Assembly (NCBI GenBank): GCA_946122785.1
Contig: CAMGYJ010000010.1
Coordinates: 31,103,608 to 31,167,607, forward strand
DNA from: Linum tenue
Taxonomy: Eukaryota; Streptophyta; Magnoliopsida; Malpighiales; Linaceae
Length of the DNA: 64,000 nucleotides
Reading direction: 5' to 3'
The notes beneath the pieces are model-generated. The model had not been told where the DNA came from. It saw only the letters and a program-made list of their open reading frames with translations, and made no database searches. Positions 1 through 10,546 of this stretch are shown here, one piece after another (position 1 is the stretch's first letter; each line of letters opens with the position of its first letter). The position numbers were made by a program, and so were the translations under genes.

Positions 1-2
1 TA

Positions 3-539
3 ATGCCATACTCATTCTACAAGAAATTGGGATTGGGAGATGTTCTTAAGCCTACTCGGATCACTCTCCAATTGGCTGATCGATCAGTGAAAATTCCAAA
101 GGGAGTGGTGGAGAATGTATTGGTGAAGATGGGGAAGTTTATTCTCCCAACTGATTTTGTAATTCTGGAGATGGAAGAAGATCGGGGAGTGCCTCTCATT
201 CTTGGCAGACCTTTTCTAGCAACCGGTGATGCACTCATCGATGCTGGGAGAGGCAAACTGGCATTCAGAGTAGGTAAGGAGGAGGAAACTTTTAATGTCT
301 TTCAAGTTGATCATAATCACGATGCATTTGATGAATTTGAAAGTGGAGCTCGAGAAAGGAAAAATTCATCTTCCTGTGATAGTGGATCATCCGAAGAACT
401 ATCACCTATCCTATCTGCTCAGATTTTGAAATCAAAGCAAGGGCAGAAATCCTTGCCAGGTCACCTCAAGTATAGATATTTGGGTAAGGATTTCAATCTT
501 CCTGTTATTATTTCTTCTTCACCGACATTTAAACAGTAA
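3..539 (+). pseudogene. Gypsy aspartic protease domain, C-terminal part (outer element)
   Basis: This 178-residue open frame is open to the left edge, so its first Met is probably internal. It closely parallels the protease of the inner element: VMPYSFYKKLGLG, LQLADRSVKIPKGVVENVLV and the flap-like PLILGRPFLATGDALID. The catalytic D-x-G-A-S motif would lie just left of the window. An acidic, Ser-rich tail follows and ends at 539. In a complete Gypsy element the polyprotein would continue into reverse transcriptase; here it stops. The product would be a retrotransposon protease, not a host enzyme. Confidence 0.8.
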
Positions 540-760
540 GATTACTTGCTTGAGGCGCTGCAGTACCACCTACGCCTCACTAAAGGGTACAACATGCAAG
601 ATAAGAAGGTCATACCAAATTTTCGCACACCTGGCCCTGCAGAGGTGACTCATATGTTGGATGGAGGCTATGCGTTCTATCATTGCTCGGGAGGGTATTC
701 TGGATACCTTTCCATACCCGTTGGTTGAAAGCTCCATGAACGTCAGGCTGAGGACGTTAA

Positions 761-788
761 ACAAGCGCTTCTTGGGAGGCAACCCAAG
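761..788 (+). other. Conserved post-protease motif of the outer Gypsy element
   Basis: The tract contains AAGCGCTT followed by GGGAGGCAACCC. The same arrangement appears on the opposite strand in the inner element at 4180-4203, in the same place relative to the protease. It is familiar from plant Athila/Tat-like elements (family knowledge). Its function is unknown. Confidence 0.6.
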
Positions 789-1619
789 GTAAGTTTTCTT
801 TTCTTTATTTTTATTTTTAGTTGTGTCAAACTCATGCATGTTTAGATTAGGAGTTGAACATTAGGGACATTGTTCCATCCTGAGTGTGGGGTGGTGAGTC
901 TTAGTGTTGTTTGTCCCTGTTGCATGTGGTAAAAACAAAAAAAAAAACAAAAAAAAAACTGTCATTTGGCTATGCACAGTCAAACTGCATGCCTGTGTTG
1001 ATGCAGTATGCTTGTGCAAAGCTAATGGCCAAAAAACACCTAAAAAACAGAAAAATTAAAAACAAAACCTTGTACTCTTGTGGCAACATGATGTAAATGA
1101 CCGTGATGCTTTGAAAATGAGGTTGTGCTTGAATGAAATCATCAAAATCACCCCACTAGTGTTGAATTGCATAGTTCTTCACAATGAGTTTGAATGTTTT
1201 GACTGACTTGATATGCTTTGAATGAGCAAAATTCTTTTAGCAACATTCTCTTTTGTGAGGATAGTGTAATGACTTGTGGTGAAGTAGTTAGGTGGAGAAC
1301 ATTGACCATTCGACATGTTTGGATACCGTGCTTACTTGCAGTTGTTGTGAGTTGTTGACTTTGCGATGAGTCTATCTGTTTTGAATGTTTTATGATGGGG
1401 TGAACTGTATCTTCATAAAAGAAAACACTACCTGACAAGTAAAATATAAGAAAGTTGCCATAACAATTAAAGTTTGGGTAAAAATGCCAAAATCGTGTGA
1501 GGCAATCACTCATTACACATGGGGATGAGGAAAGATTCAATTGAGAATCGGTTCGCGACCGTACGATGTTGCTTATCAAGTACGATCCCCAGTTGAGTGA
1601 AGTGCCATTTGAGGATGTG
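789..1619 (+). other. Non-coding 3' tract of the outer Gypsy element, left half
   Basis: No convincing coding frame is present. The tract holds an oligo-A stretch (about 930-958) and a purine-rich GAGTGTGGGG motif near 882, like the polypurine tract that precedes the 3' LTR. It ends with the five bases ATGTG (1615-1619), which are repeated after the inner element. Confidence 0.55.
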
Positions 1620-2956
1620 TGACTCGCTGTTACCGTCACTCTAGAAAATGGCCAAGTATAACCACTTCCTAAAGCGTAGTATAGCGGGTCGGGTTTCAAT
1701 GTCAACCCGGGTCCTAGATGTGATGACTACTCGGTGAATTCTTGTTATTTAGCAGTGAACTTTTAGTGAAACTCAAGCAAACAAAACACGAAGCAAGTAA
1801 ACAGTTTGTTGTCAAGTCAAGAGAGGTCGGATATGGTTTCCCCCTAGACTGCAGTTAAGTCGGATTGCAATTTACCAAGTTCAGTTTTCATGAAAGTTAT
1901 CCTGCGGAAGGTTCTCAATTAGCCTGAAGTCTCGACTAAAGGTCTCCAGACCCTCTCAATCTGAGTCTCTAGCGGGCGACTAACCTCCACCGGAGTAAAC
2001 AGATTGAGGCCCTAATGAACCAAACCTCCACTACCGAATTGACTTCGGTACAGAATAGCGAATTGGCTCCTCGACTAAAGTCACCAATTCGCCACCTTCG
2101 ATTAAGGGTACTCTATCAACCTAGGCAGATATTCTCATTCCAGGTCAAAGCAGAAACAACAGGAATTTGATAAGGATTCAAGTCATTCAATCATTCAAAC
2201 CTCAATCGAATATAATCAATTCACAAACACTGTACTTGGGTTCATACAATCAGACCTAGCATACAAATCTAGGGTTCTCCATACCCAGATGAATGGGGAA
2301 ACTACTCCATAGAGAAAGAAGCAAAAGCAGATTCAGACACGGAAATCATACTGTGAAGTTGGATTCCTGCTTCTGGACGTTTAATCGCACTTCTCCAAGC
2401 TCAAGACGGGCTCCAATGGTGTTGAAGATCGATCTATGGCGTTTGGGAACTCTGGTTCGACGCTTTCTCTCTCTAGGTATCGGTTTCTCTCTCAAAAACT
2501 CGGAACCCTTTGAAAATTGGCCTTCTTCCTCTTTTATCAGCTGCCTGGTCGCGATACCCGGTCAGAATACCCGGTCGGGTATTTTATGGTTCGACCGGGT
2601 ATTGTGAAACGCACCGTTCCACTAAAGGCGAAAATCCCCGGTCTACCACCAAAATCCCCGACCGGGGATTTAAGGCCATCGCCCGGGCCCCCTTCTGTTT
2701 CTCACGGGTGCCAAAAACGACAAATACCCGGTCGGGTATTTTGCCATCCGACCGGGTATTTTCCTCCTGCAGCCCCCTTAGTCCCAACTCGGCTCCTTTC
2801 GACCCAGAACTCGTTTCTCCGCCTCGATTCCAACGCCGGGACCTGAAATATGACACAAACACACAACCTGGCGTAAAATCGGCTTAAAACACGAGATTCC
2901 TCAGCACAAACGGCTCCAGAATAGGGGTGAAAATATGTATAATTATCGGTCTATCA
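1620..2956 (-). repeat. LTR of the inner Gypsy element (3' LTR)
   Basis: It starts TGACTCGC and ends CTATCA on the + strand, so it has the TG...CA ends of an LTR. It is nearly identical to 7193-8533, but lacks 4 bases in the sequence corresponding to 7408-7412. It holds three groups of palindromes built on ATACCCGGTCGGGTAT and ATCCCCGACCGGGGAT between about 2560 and 2765. Short open frames inside it are duplicated exactly in the other LTR and are not genes. Confidence 0.93.
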
Positions 2957-2975
2957 AACTCCCCCACACTTAACC
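2957..2975 (-). other. Polypurine tract of the inner Gypsy element
   Basis: On the minus strand the sequence TTAAGTGTGGGGGAGTT abuts the 3' LTR start (TGATAG). A second purine tract of the same type (CTTAAGTGTGGGGGGG) lies at about 3881-3897, inside the non-coding tract. Confidence 0.8.
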
Positions 2976-4239
2976 GTTTGCTTGTCCCCAAGCAAACCCA
3001 ACTCAAACCAATGCAACTCTCCAGAACTCTATAGCAACAAACAACCTCGATCGTCGGCAGAGGACTTCCTAGATCATTTAGCAGCTTACGAGGTCAACCG
3101 ACACACAAGTCATCTCATAGCCTCTTCGGCGAGAACGCTAGTCTCGAATCGGCATCATGGCAAATAGTGAACAGAGGACAAATGAATCGTGGATGAAGAG
3201 ACTCTCACAAACTAAAGATCATGGACTCACATTAATTCAAGGTGCTCGATTTTCTTTGTGAACATGGTTGGAACCCTTTTCTTTCTTCTTTTTGCTTGCT
3301 TTTCTGTTTTTCTCTTTTTTTTCGGGTTCCAACATGTTTCTGCAGAAAATGAGGGCTCCCACCTAGCAAAGATTTTGCGGGAGCCCGGCTCTTACCGGCC
3401 ATGCCAGGAGCGGGTGTCTCGAGCCTCGTGCGGGGGAAAGACATGTAAGGGGGCTGGAGGTAGTAGGTGGAAATTGGGAACGGATTCCCGTCTCCCCTTA
3501 CACACTTTCGCCCTATTCGCACGGGAGACGTTATTTTAAAGCACATTTCGCGCACCTGTTACATTCAGAACATGATACAAGAGTCCATGACAGGCAGAGA
3601 GTCCACAATACCACACAATTCAAGGGTCCTAAAATCACTAATTCACTCAATCAACCAACACAATATGAAGAAGAAATGATACTTCTTAAATGCATCAACA
3701 TCCTCCATAGTGCTACACTACCTCCCTAGGTTGCAAATCACTACAGAGACTGTCAATTCAAAGCATACTGAGCAGGCAATTGCAAGGAACACGTACTTGG
3801 AGCCCTCAAATTAAAAAATTTGGACAGTGGACTAGGCTCCAAGCACACAAACAGAGCTAAAGCAGTCAAAAGATAAACATCCCCCCCACACTTAAGATCG
3901 ACATTGCCCTCAATGGAGAAGAGGGAAGGAAAGGGGAACGATGTTACCGGTGTGCACAGACTGCAGGAGACTGGAGATGGACCAGTCGGCATGGGACGGA
4001 CTGGACAGAGGACCAGTCAGGAACACAGACAGAGCTAAAAGAGACCAAAAAGCTCAAACACATACGTTAGGTCCAACGGTCAGCCCAATAGTACAGCATC
4101 CAGAACAAAGGAAACAAACCAAAACAAAACCAAATCGCAATCCGACTCGAAACATAAGAAAGAAAGTCAAACCGTGGTGGGGTTGCCTCCCCACAAGCGC
4201 TTCTTTACCGTCTTTTAGCTGGACGCCCATGGTGGATAC
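2976..4239 (-). other. Non-coding 3' tract of the inner Gypsy element
   Basis: It lies between the protease stop and the 3' LTR. It has the GGGAGGCAACCC motif with AAGCGCTT at 4180-4203 (minus strand), a second purine-rich tract near 3881-3897, and no convincing coding frame on either strand. It corresponds in position to 540-1619 of the outer element. Confidence 0.6.
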
Positions 4240-5961
4240 TCAGGGAAGTGCAGGAACAGGTGCCTCCAAGAGCGGATCCACGTCGCTCTTGAGGTACAGC
4301 TTCAGGTGGTGACCGTGCACCCGACGGTTGCAACCACCAGCAGTGGTCAGCTCGACCTGGCCATCCGGCAAGATGCAGGCGAGTGAGTACTCGGATGGCC
4401 AGGGTGGTCGTGGTGCAGGGGGTGGGACCAGCTCATAGTGGTCTCCACCTTTCTTCCGTGCAGGCTTAGCCACCTGCGGCTTCGGCCGCCACTCCTCCTT
4501 GAGCTTTTTGTTCGGAGGCGAGACTGGATGGAGTGGCGGCGAAGGAATGATAGGCGGGTCCTGCAAAATGAGAGGTGCAGAAGGATACACGACAGGCTCG
4601 TGTACCTGATCAGAAATAGCATGCACAGGCGATACAGAAATCATAGCACAATGATCAAACTCAGTCACAGGAAAAATAGCCTGTTCATTTCCAGCACGCA
4701 AGATCAGTTTACCATCATGCACATCAATCAGTGCCTTGGCGGTGGCAAGAAACGGTCTACCTAGAATCAAAGGCACATCCACATCATCATTTATATCCAG
4801 AATAACAAAATCAACAGGATATATGAATGCACCCACATTAACAAGCAAATCTTCTATGATACCCCTAGGATGCACCACAGAACGATCAGCTAGCTGAATG
4901 CTCATCCTAGTAGGGCTAAGTTCACCTAGGTCTAGCTTTTTGAACAATTTATATGGCATGACATTAATGCTAGCTCCTAGATCCGCCAAGGACTTTCCTA
5001 CATGCATGCTGCCAATAGTAAGAGGGATAGTAAAACTCCCTGGATCCTTGCGCTTTTCGGGCAGCTTGTTCTGCAGGATGGCAGAACATTCCTCGCTTAG
5101 CAGCACTGTCGAGAGATCCCCAAGTTTCTTCTTGTTGGTGCAGAGATCTTTCATGAACTTTGCGTACTTGGGCATCTTCGACAGTGCCTCCACAAATGGC
5201 ACACTGATGTTGAGCTGCTTCAACATTGCCATAAACTTGGCAAACTCAGTCTCCAGCTTGTCTTTGTGTAGGCGAGTGGGGAAGGGAAGCTGGGGTACGT
5301 GCTCCTTCACCACTGGTTGTGGCTTGGGAGCAGGGGCTTCCTTCTCCACTCGCACTTCTGCATCACCGGCTGGAAGTGCTGAAGCAGGTAGTGGTTCCTC
5401 CTGCCTGGTCGGGGCAGGATCAGCTGATGTAGGCCTGCCGCTCCTGGTGAAAACGGCACCCAGCTGCTCGTGCGGGTCCCGTGGATTGGGGACCGTGGTG
5501 GCAGGTAGAGTCCCCGGGGCCCGAGTAGTAATCTGGCGAGCTTTGGCACCAACCTGGTTCTGTAAATCTTGCAGAATGGCACCCTGGTTCCTCTGTCCTG
5601 CCTCCAGAGAGGCTATGCTCTGGTCCACCCTCGTGAAATTCGCCTGGCTGGTGGTCATGAATGCCGCCAAAATGTTCTTCAGCTCGGTCATCTGATTATC
5701 TGGAGCGTCGGCTGCTGGAGGCGGAGCAAACTGGCGCTGGGGCTGCTGCTGTGGTGGTGGCCCCTGCCTAGCCTGGAAGGGCTGCCTCTGCTGGAAACCA
5801 CCTGCTGGTGCTGGGAAACCAGGTGGTTTGTTGGTGTTGCTGCTCCACGCAAAGTTGGGATGCTGGCGCCATCCCTCATTATAGGTACTGCTGTATGGGT
5901 CCAGGCGCCGAGCATTTGCTATGAAGTCCACCTGCTCTTGGGGAGTAGAAGACTCCCTCAT
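4240..5961 (-). CDS. Gypsy gag C-terminus plus aspartic protease, with an integrase-like tail
   Basis: This 573-residue frame is in phase with the gag frame upstream, separated only by TAG and one Ser codon. Residues 1-50 carry the conserved gag-side motif DPYSSTYNEGW..HPNFAW. A Gln/Pro-rich linker follows, then a retropepsin domain with active site DLGAS at 327-331 and LILGRPFLAT at 398-407. Near the C-terminus, RVHGHHLKLYL (547-557) resembles the end of plant Gypsy integrases. If so, reverse transcriptase, RNase H and the integrase core were deleted and the tail fused after the protease. Confidence 0.85.
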   Translation of the reverse strand: MRESSTPQEQVDFIANARRLDPYSSTYNEGWRQHPNFAWSSNTNKPPGFPAPAGGFQQRQPFQARQGPPPQQQPQRQFAPPPAADAPDNQMTELKNILAAFMTTSQANFTRVDQSIASLEAGQRNQGAILQDLQNQVGAKARQITTRAPGTLPATTVPNPRDPHEQLGAVFTRSGRPTSADPAPTRQEEPLPASALPAGDAEVRVEKEAPAPKPQPVVKEHVPQLPFPTRLHKDKLETEFAKFMAMLKQLNISVPFVEALSKMPKYAKFMKDLCTNKKKLGDLSTVLLSEECSAILQNKLPEKRKDPGSFTIPLTIGSMHVGKSLADLGASINVMPYKLFKKLDLGELSPTRMSIQLADRSVVHPRGIIEDLLVNVGAFIYPVDFVILDINDDVDVPLILGRPFLATAKALIDVHDGKLILRAGNEQAIFPVTEFDHCAMISVSPVHAISDQVHEPVVYPSAPLILQDPPIIPSPPLHPVSPPNKKLKEEWRPKPQVAKPARKKGGDHYELVPPPAPRPPWPSEYSLACILPDGQVELTTAGGCNRRVHGHHLKLYLKSDVDPLLEAPVPALP

Positions 5962-5964
5962 AGA

Positions 5965-7044
5965 CTAACAATCCTCCACCAGGTGATTCGGGCTCTCGCA
6001 CCATTGACACTGAGCTACTGGAGGCGTAGCTACACCTCGGCCCGGAAGGAGACTGTTAGGCTGCTTCAATGTCTGCACCAACTCAGCCACCTGCTGCTCT
6101 AACCCGGACCTGGCCTCCATAGCATGTACACCCCGGTCCCTGGAGTTCCTGCCTCTGTTCTGCCCCCAAGAGTGGTCTCGGGCAGCCAAGGTACTGATCA
6201 TCTGGTTCAGCTCGGGTGGAGTCTTAGTAAGGATATCCCCTCCTGGGCATAGAGACTCAATCACCCTCTGGCTGTCTGGAGTGAGGGCGCTGTAGAAGTT
6301 CCCTACTGTGAAGGCATCGCTGAAACCATGATGGGGACACTGCCAGAAGTATCCCATGTACCGCTCCCATGCATCACGAAGGGACTCATCTGGCTCTTGG
6401 AGGAAGTGAGTGATCTCCCGCTGTATCTCTGTGGTCTTCGAGGCCGGATAATACCGGTGCACGAACTTGTCAGCCAGATCGTCCCAAGAGGTGATGGACA
6501 ATGGGGGCTGGGTCTCCAACCACCTCTTAGCATTCCCCGCCAGAGAATGGGGGAAGAGGTGAAGGCGGATTGCATCATCCGGAACACCATTCAGCTTGAA
6601 CCCGTTCGTCAGCTGCAGAAAACGGGAAAGGTGTACCCGGGCTTCCTCATCCTTCAAGCCATGGAACTGGATAGAGGTGGTGATGAGTTGAATCCAGCAT
6701 GGCTTGATCTCGAAGTTGTTTGCAGGAATGGGCGGATAGAGGATGACCGGGCGGATGTCAGCAATCCGTGGAGTATAGAAGTACTCCAAGGTGGGACCCG
6801 GTGGTGGCGGATGATGATGGTTCCCAGGTCCCGGGGGGTTTTGGTCGTTCCCCAGGATCTGGTTCTGAGGAGGCGGGTTCTGATCGCCTTCCATCTCGTG
6901 CTCGTCCTCGGAGTCGCTGGTCAATTGGCCGTCTCGGCGCTCCACCGTAGCCAGTCTAGCTCGCTGTTGTCTGCGAAGTTGTTTGCAGGTGCGCTCAATC
7001 TCAGGATTCAACGGCAGTAAACTTCCCGACTGGCTACGGGTCAT
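5965..7044 (-). CDS. Gypsy gag, N-terminal 359 residues, ending in a zinc knuckle and TAG
   Basis: It encodes the capsid/nucleocapsid part of the element. Residues 1-85 are polar and Pro-rich. About 105-300 is a retrotransposon gag domain (for example SWDDLADKFVHRYYPASKT). The last 14 residues (346-359) are a perfect CX2CX4HX4C knuckle, CQWCESPNHLVEDC. The next codon is TAG, and the same frame continues open for another 573 residues after one Ser. The stop could be a nonsense mutation or a recoded site; the sequence alone cannot decide. The ATG at 7042-7044 lies shortly after the primer site, as expected. Confidence 0.88.
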   Translation of the reverse strand: MTRSQSGSLLPLNPEIERTCKQLRRQQRARLATVERRDGQLTSDSEDEHEMEGDQNPPPQNQILGNDQNPPGPGNHHHPPPPGPTLEYFYTPRIADIRPVILYPPIPANNFEIKPCWIQLITTSIQFHGLKDEEARVHLSRFLQLTNGFKLNGVPDDAIRLHLFPHSLAGNAKRWLETQPPLSITSWDDLADKFVHRYYPASKTTEIQREITHFLQEPDESLRDAWERYMGYFWQCPHHGFSDAFTVGNFYSALTPDSQRVIESLCPGGDILTKTPPELNQMISTLAARDHSWGQNRGRNSRDRGVHAMEARSGLEQQVAELVQTLKQPNSLLPGRGVATPPVAQCQWCESPNHLVEDC

Positions 7045-7168
7045 GCACTATCTGCACACAATCAAGCAATGCAAACCCCGTGAAGGCACAAGTGGGAAAG
7101 ACAAAACTCAAAGCAAAAAATGAAAATGCCAAAGTAACAGAAATCACTTTTCTTCAACAACCTAGCCG

Positions 7169-7186
7169 TCCCCGGCAACGGCGCCA
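7169..7186 (-). other. Primer-binding site, tRNA-Asp type
   Basis: The + strand reads TCCCCGGCAACGGCGCCA, which matches the 3' end of plant tRNA-Asp including CCA. The minus-strand element is therefore complementary to that primer. It lies 6 bases inside the 5' LTR. tRNA-Asp-type primer sites are usual for Athila/Tat-like Gypsy elements. Confidence 0.9.
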
Positions 7187-7192
7187 AAAACT

Positions 7193-8533
7193 TGACTCGC
7201 TGTTACTGTCACTCTAGAAAATGGCCAAGTATAACCACTTCCTAAAGCGTAGTATAGCGGGTCGGGTTTCAATGTCAACCCGGGTCCTAGATGTGATGAC
7301 TACTCGGTGAATTCTTGTTATTTAGCAGTGAACTTTTAGTGAAACTCAAGCAAACAAAACACGAAGCAAGTAAACAGTTTGTTGTCAAGTCAAGAGAGGT
7401 CACCCGGATATGGTTTCCCCTTAGACTGCAGTTAAGTCGGATTGCAATTTACCAAGTTCAGTTTTCATGAAAGTTATACTGCGGAAGGTTCTCAATTAGC
7501 CTGAAGTCTCGACTAAAGGTCTCCAGACCCTCTCAATATGAGTCTCTAGCGGGCGACTAACCTCCACCGGAGTAAACAGATTGAGGCCCTAATGAACCAA
7601 ACCTCCACTACCGAATTGACTTCGGTACAGAATAGCGAATTGGCTCCTCGACTAAAGTCACCAATTCGCCACCTTCGATTAAGGGTACTCTATCAACCTA
7701 GGCAGATATTCTCATTCCAGGTCAAAGCAGAAACAACAGGAATTTGATCAGGATTCAAGTCATTCAATCATTCAAACCTCAATCGAATATAATCAATTCA
7801 CAAACACTGTACTTGGGTTCATACAATCAGACCTAGCATACAAATCTAGGGTTCTCCATACCCAGATGAATGGGGAAACTACTCCATAGAGAAAGAAGCA
7901 AAAGCAGATTCAGACACGGAAATCATACTGTGAAGTTGGATTCCTGCTTCTGGACGTTTAATCGCACTTCTCCAAGCTCAAGACGGGCTCCAATGGTGTT
8001 GAAGATCGATCTATGGCGCTTGGGAACTCTGGTTCGACGCTTTCTCTCTCTAGGTATCGGTTTCTCTCTCAAAAACTCGGAACCCTTTGAAAATTGGCCT
8101 TCTTCCTCTTTTATCAGCTGCCTGGTCGCGATACCCGGTCAGAATACCCGGTCGGGTATTTTATGGTTCGACCGGGTATTGTGAAACGCACCGTTCCACT
8201 AAAGGCGAAAATCCCCGGTCTACCACCAAAATCCCCGACCGGGGATTTAAGGCCATCGCCCGGGCCCCCTTCTGTTTCTCACGGGTGCCAAAAACGACAA
8301 ATACCCGGTCGGGTATTTTGCCATCCGACCGGGTATTTTCCTCCTGCAGCCCCCTTAGTCCCAACTCGGCTCCTTTCGACCCAGAACTCGTTTCTCCGCC
8401 TCGATTCCAACGCCGGGACCTGAAATATGACACAAACACACAACCTGGCGTAAAATCGGCTTAAAACACGAGATTCCTCAGCACAAACGGCTCCAGAATA
8501 GGGGTGAAAATATGTATAATTATCGGTCTATCA
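7193..8533 (-). repeat. LTR of the inner Gypsy element (5' LTR)
   Basis: It is the partner of 1620-2956, with the same TG...CA ends. In element orientation this is the promoter-bearing 5' LTR, directly followed by the primer-binding site. It carries the same palindrome set (about 8137-8342). ATGTG follows at 8534-8538. Confidence 0.93.
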
Positions 8534-8538
8534 ATGTG

Positions 8539-9193
8539 CAATGAACCTCTACACGGACCGAGGAAAAGGAGTTGAAAGAAGCCCTTATGCGAGTGCTAAG
8601 AAGCAGAAATTGCTCTTGCTCGGTCACCGGTAGTAAGAAACAAATCCCACTTGTACTAAATACGACCACTCGGCAAGCAAAATCAGAAAGAGAGAAAGCC
8701 TCTCCTTGTCATAAAAGGTAGTGATGTGCTTAAAGTTAAAATCATGTTTGCGAAAGGCTTCCCCCATTAGTTTTTGAGACTCATGCTTTGTTAATTGCTT
8801 ATGATTGGTGTGAGTAAGCCAGATTGTCCTCATGAGATATGCATCTCACTGATGTGGTTAGATTCTCCTAATAACTGTTACACCATAAGTTGTTAATCAC
8901 CCACTACCGACGATCGGAATTGAGTGTTTGCTATTTGAGTTTTTCATGGATTTGAGTCCGTCATTGGTAATGGTTGCAAAGAGCTTGAGTGTGGGGTGAA
9001 AGGTATGATCATTAAAGCACAACTTGTCCTTTAAGAAAGAAACTACTGATTACAACAAGAGTACAAGGAAATTTTGTGTTTTGTTTTGAGTGTTTGAATG
9101 TTGAGTCTGTAATGTGTCATTGTTATAGATTGTTAGGTCTGTGTGTCTTTTGAGTCGTTTCTTAGGGACAAGCAACAATTGAGTGTGGGGTTG
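8539..9193 (+). other. Outer Gypsy 3' tract, right half, with polypurine tract
   Basis: It continues the outer element after the inner insertion. Purine-rich GAGTGTGGGG motifs occur near 8986 and at 9181-9190. The second directly precedes the LTR start and is the likely polypurine tract. No gene is seen. Confidence 0.65.
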
Positions 9194-10546
9194 TGATAAT
9201 CGGCTTTAATATATCTGATTCTTGAACTTTATGTGACTATCCCATGATATATTTAAGCCAATTGGTGCTATATTAGGGCTCGCTAACCGGGGAATGGTTG
9301 AAAACCCATTACTGCCTAGTGCCATGAGTTTGATATGTTACAGGTGGAGAAAGCACGAAAAAGAAGCGAGTGCACAAGCAATTAATTGGGCCCAAATCAC
9401 TTTGTCTCGGGGAGGAGACGCAATTGGGCCAGGAAGAGGAATTAAGTGGACATGGTCCATTTAGTTTGACCGGCCATCATTAAGTTGGACATATTTGGGG
9501 GGAGACTTTTAATTTGGACGGAATCTCTTGAAAGAGGAAAGGAAATCTCTGGGCGGAGGAACTCTTTTTTGGCAGAGGAGGGATTTCTTTGGGGATTAAT
9601 TGGAGGCGAGAACTCTCTTGGGGAGGAATTATTTTTGAGGACGAAAATCTCTTTTGGCGAAGGAAAGCAATAGGGCGCAGCGAATTTTCTGGGGGAAAGA
9701 AAGCAGCAGGGGGAGGAGGCAATTATAGAGAGAGAGAGCGAGCAGCATCGCAGCGACGAGAGGAGCTGGGCACGAGCTGATCGCTGGGCATAATTCAAAA
9801 TCAGTATTTTCTTTCCTCGATTAATACGATGATTATTATGAACATAACTGTGTGTTTTATTTTTGTCATGAACTAAACCCAATTTCTGGGGGAAACACCA
9901 TAGGATGTAGCTATTTCTATATTTGATGGATTGATTCATAATTCTTTTCTTCCAATCTCTATTGCATGAAATTACTTAATGCTTTGTGTTGACTGACCAC
10001 CAATACAACGATTTGTAGTTAATTAGGTTATTAGCGACAGTGAAATCCTATTAACTGAACCTATTTCATGTGACATAGTAACTTATCGAAGCGACAGTGG
10101 ATTAAATAAGGTACTATGCGGCCTTAAATAGGATATCGGTCTTTAGACTAAATAATTAACTCATTGAGCTACGACAGTAGGATTTGAATTAATTGCTTAG
10201 TACGTAGTAATTCCCAACAGGGATAGCTAGCACAGTAGTGGTATCCTGGCTGTAGAGATATGGATTAAATTGATTGGAATATGTGAATTAATCTGGATAG
10301 GATAGGTAGTGAATCCCGGTGTTTCTCCCAAAGCTTTCTCCATTGAATTTCTCCCGACAGTTTTCATTTAGTTAATTTGTTTAGTTTATTTTGCTTTTAG
10401 AAATTAGTCTCATTCAACTATTTTCACTTATAGTTTGCTCATAAAATTGATAGAACTTAAGGTTGTACTAGTCCCTGAGAGACGATACCCGAATTTCCGG
10501 TTTTACTACAAGATAGGAATTGAAGCATTACGCTTTTGCCCTATCA
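9194..10546 (+). repeat. 3' LTR of the outer Gypsy element
   Basis: It begins TGATAATCGG directly after the purine tract and ends GCCCTATCA, giving an inverted terminal pair TGATA...TATCA. Its length (1353 bases) matches the inner element's LTRs, but the sequence is different. The partner LTR lies outside the window, so the right boundary rests on the TATCA end and the change in sequence character. Confidence 0.75.

Larger units (their letters stand above)
1620..8533 (-). mobile_element. Inner non-autonomous Ty3/Gypsy retrotransposon, complete
   Basis: This 6.9-kb element is bounded by two direct LTRs of about 1.34 kb. Its 5-bp target duplication is exact: ATGTG at 1615-1619 and 8534-8538. 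Reading the minus strand, the order is 5' LTR, tRNA-Asp primer site, gag with zinc knuckle, in-frame stop, gag-protease, short integrase-like tail, a 1.3-kb non-coding tract, polypurine tract and 3' LTR. No reverse transcriptase, RNase H or catalytic integrase core is present, so it must have been mobilised in trans. The LTRs differ by only about seven substitutions and one 4-base gap by eye, so insertion was recent. Confidence 0.93.
1..10546 (+). mobile_element. Outer Ty3/Gypsy retrotransposon, 5' part outside the window
   Basis: This element consists of 1-1619 plus 8534-10546, split by a second element. The left part gives the end of a retroviral-type protease (3-539) and then a non-coding post-protease tract with a GGGAGGCAACCC motif. 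The right part gives purine-rich GAGTGTGGGG tracts and a 3' LTR. The coding strand, protease type and motif order resemble the plant Athila/Tat lineage (family knowledge). No reverse transcriptase, RNase H or integrase is visible after the protease, so this looks like a non-autonomous derivative. The 5' LTR and gag lie outside the window, so its length and target duplication cannot be given. Confidence 0.8.

Noticed and set aside
2293..2887. Overlapping open frames of 92-125 codons, repeated at 7870-8464
   Set aside because: They lie inside the two LTRs of one element and are copied with them. No protein domain.
4898..5695. 265-codon + strand frame opposite the Gypsy protease
   Set aside because: Antisense shadow of the real minus-strand gag-protease frame, low in recognisable motifs.
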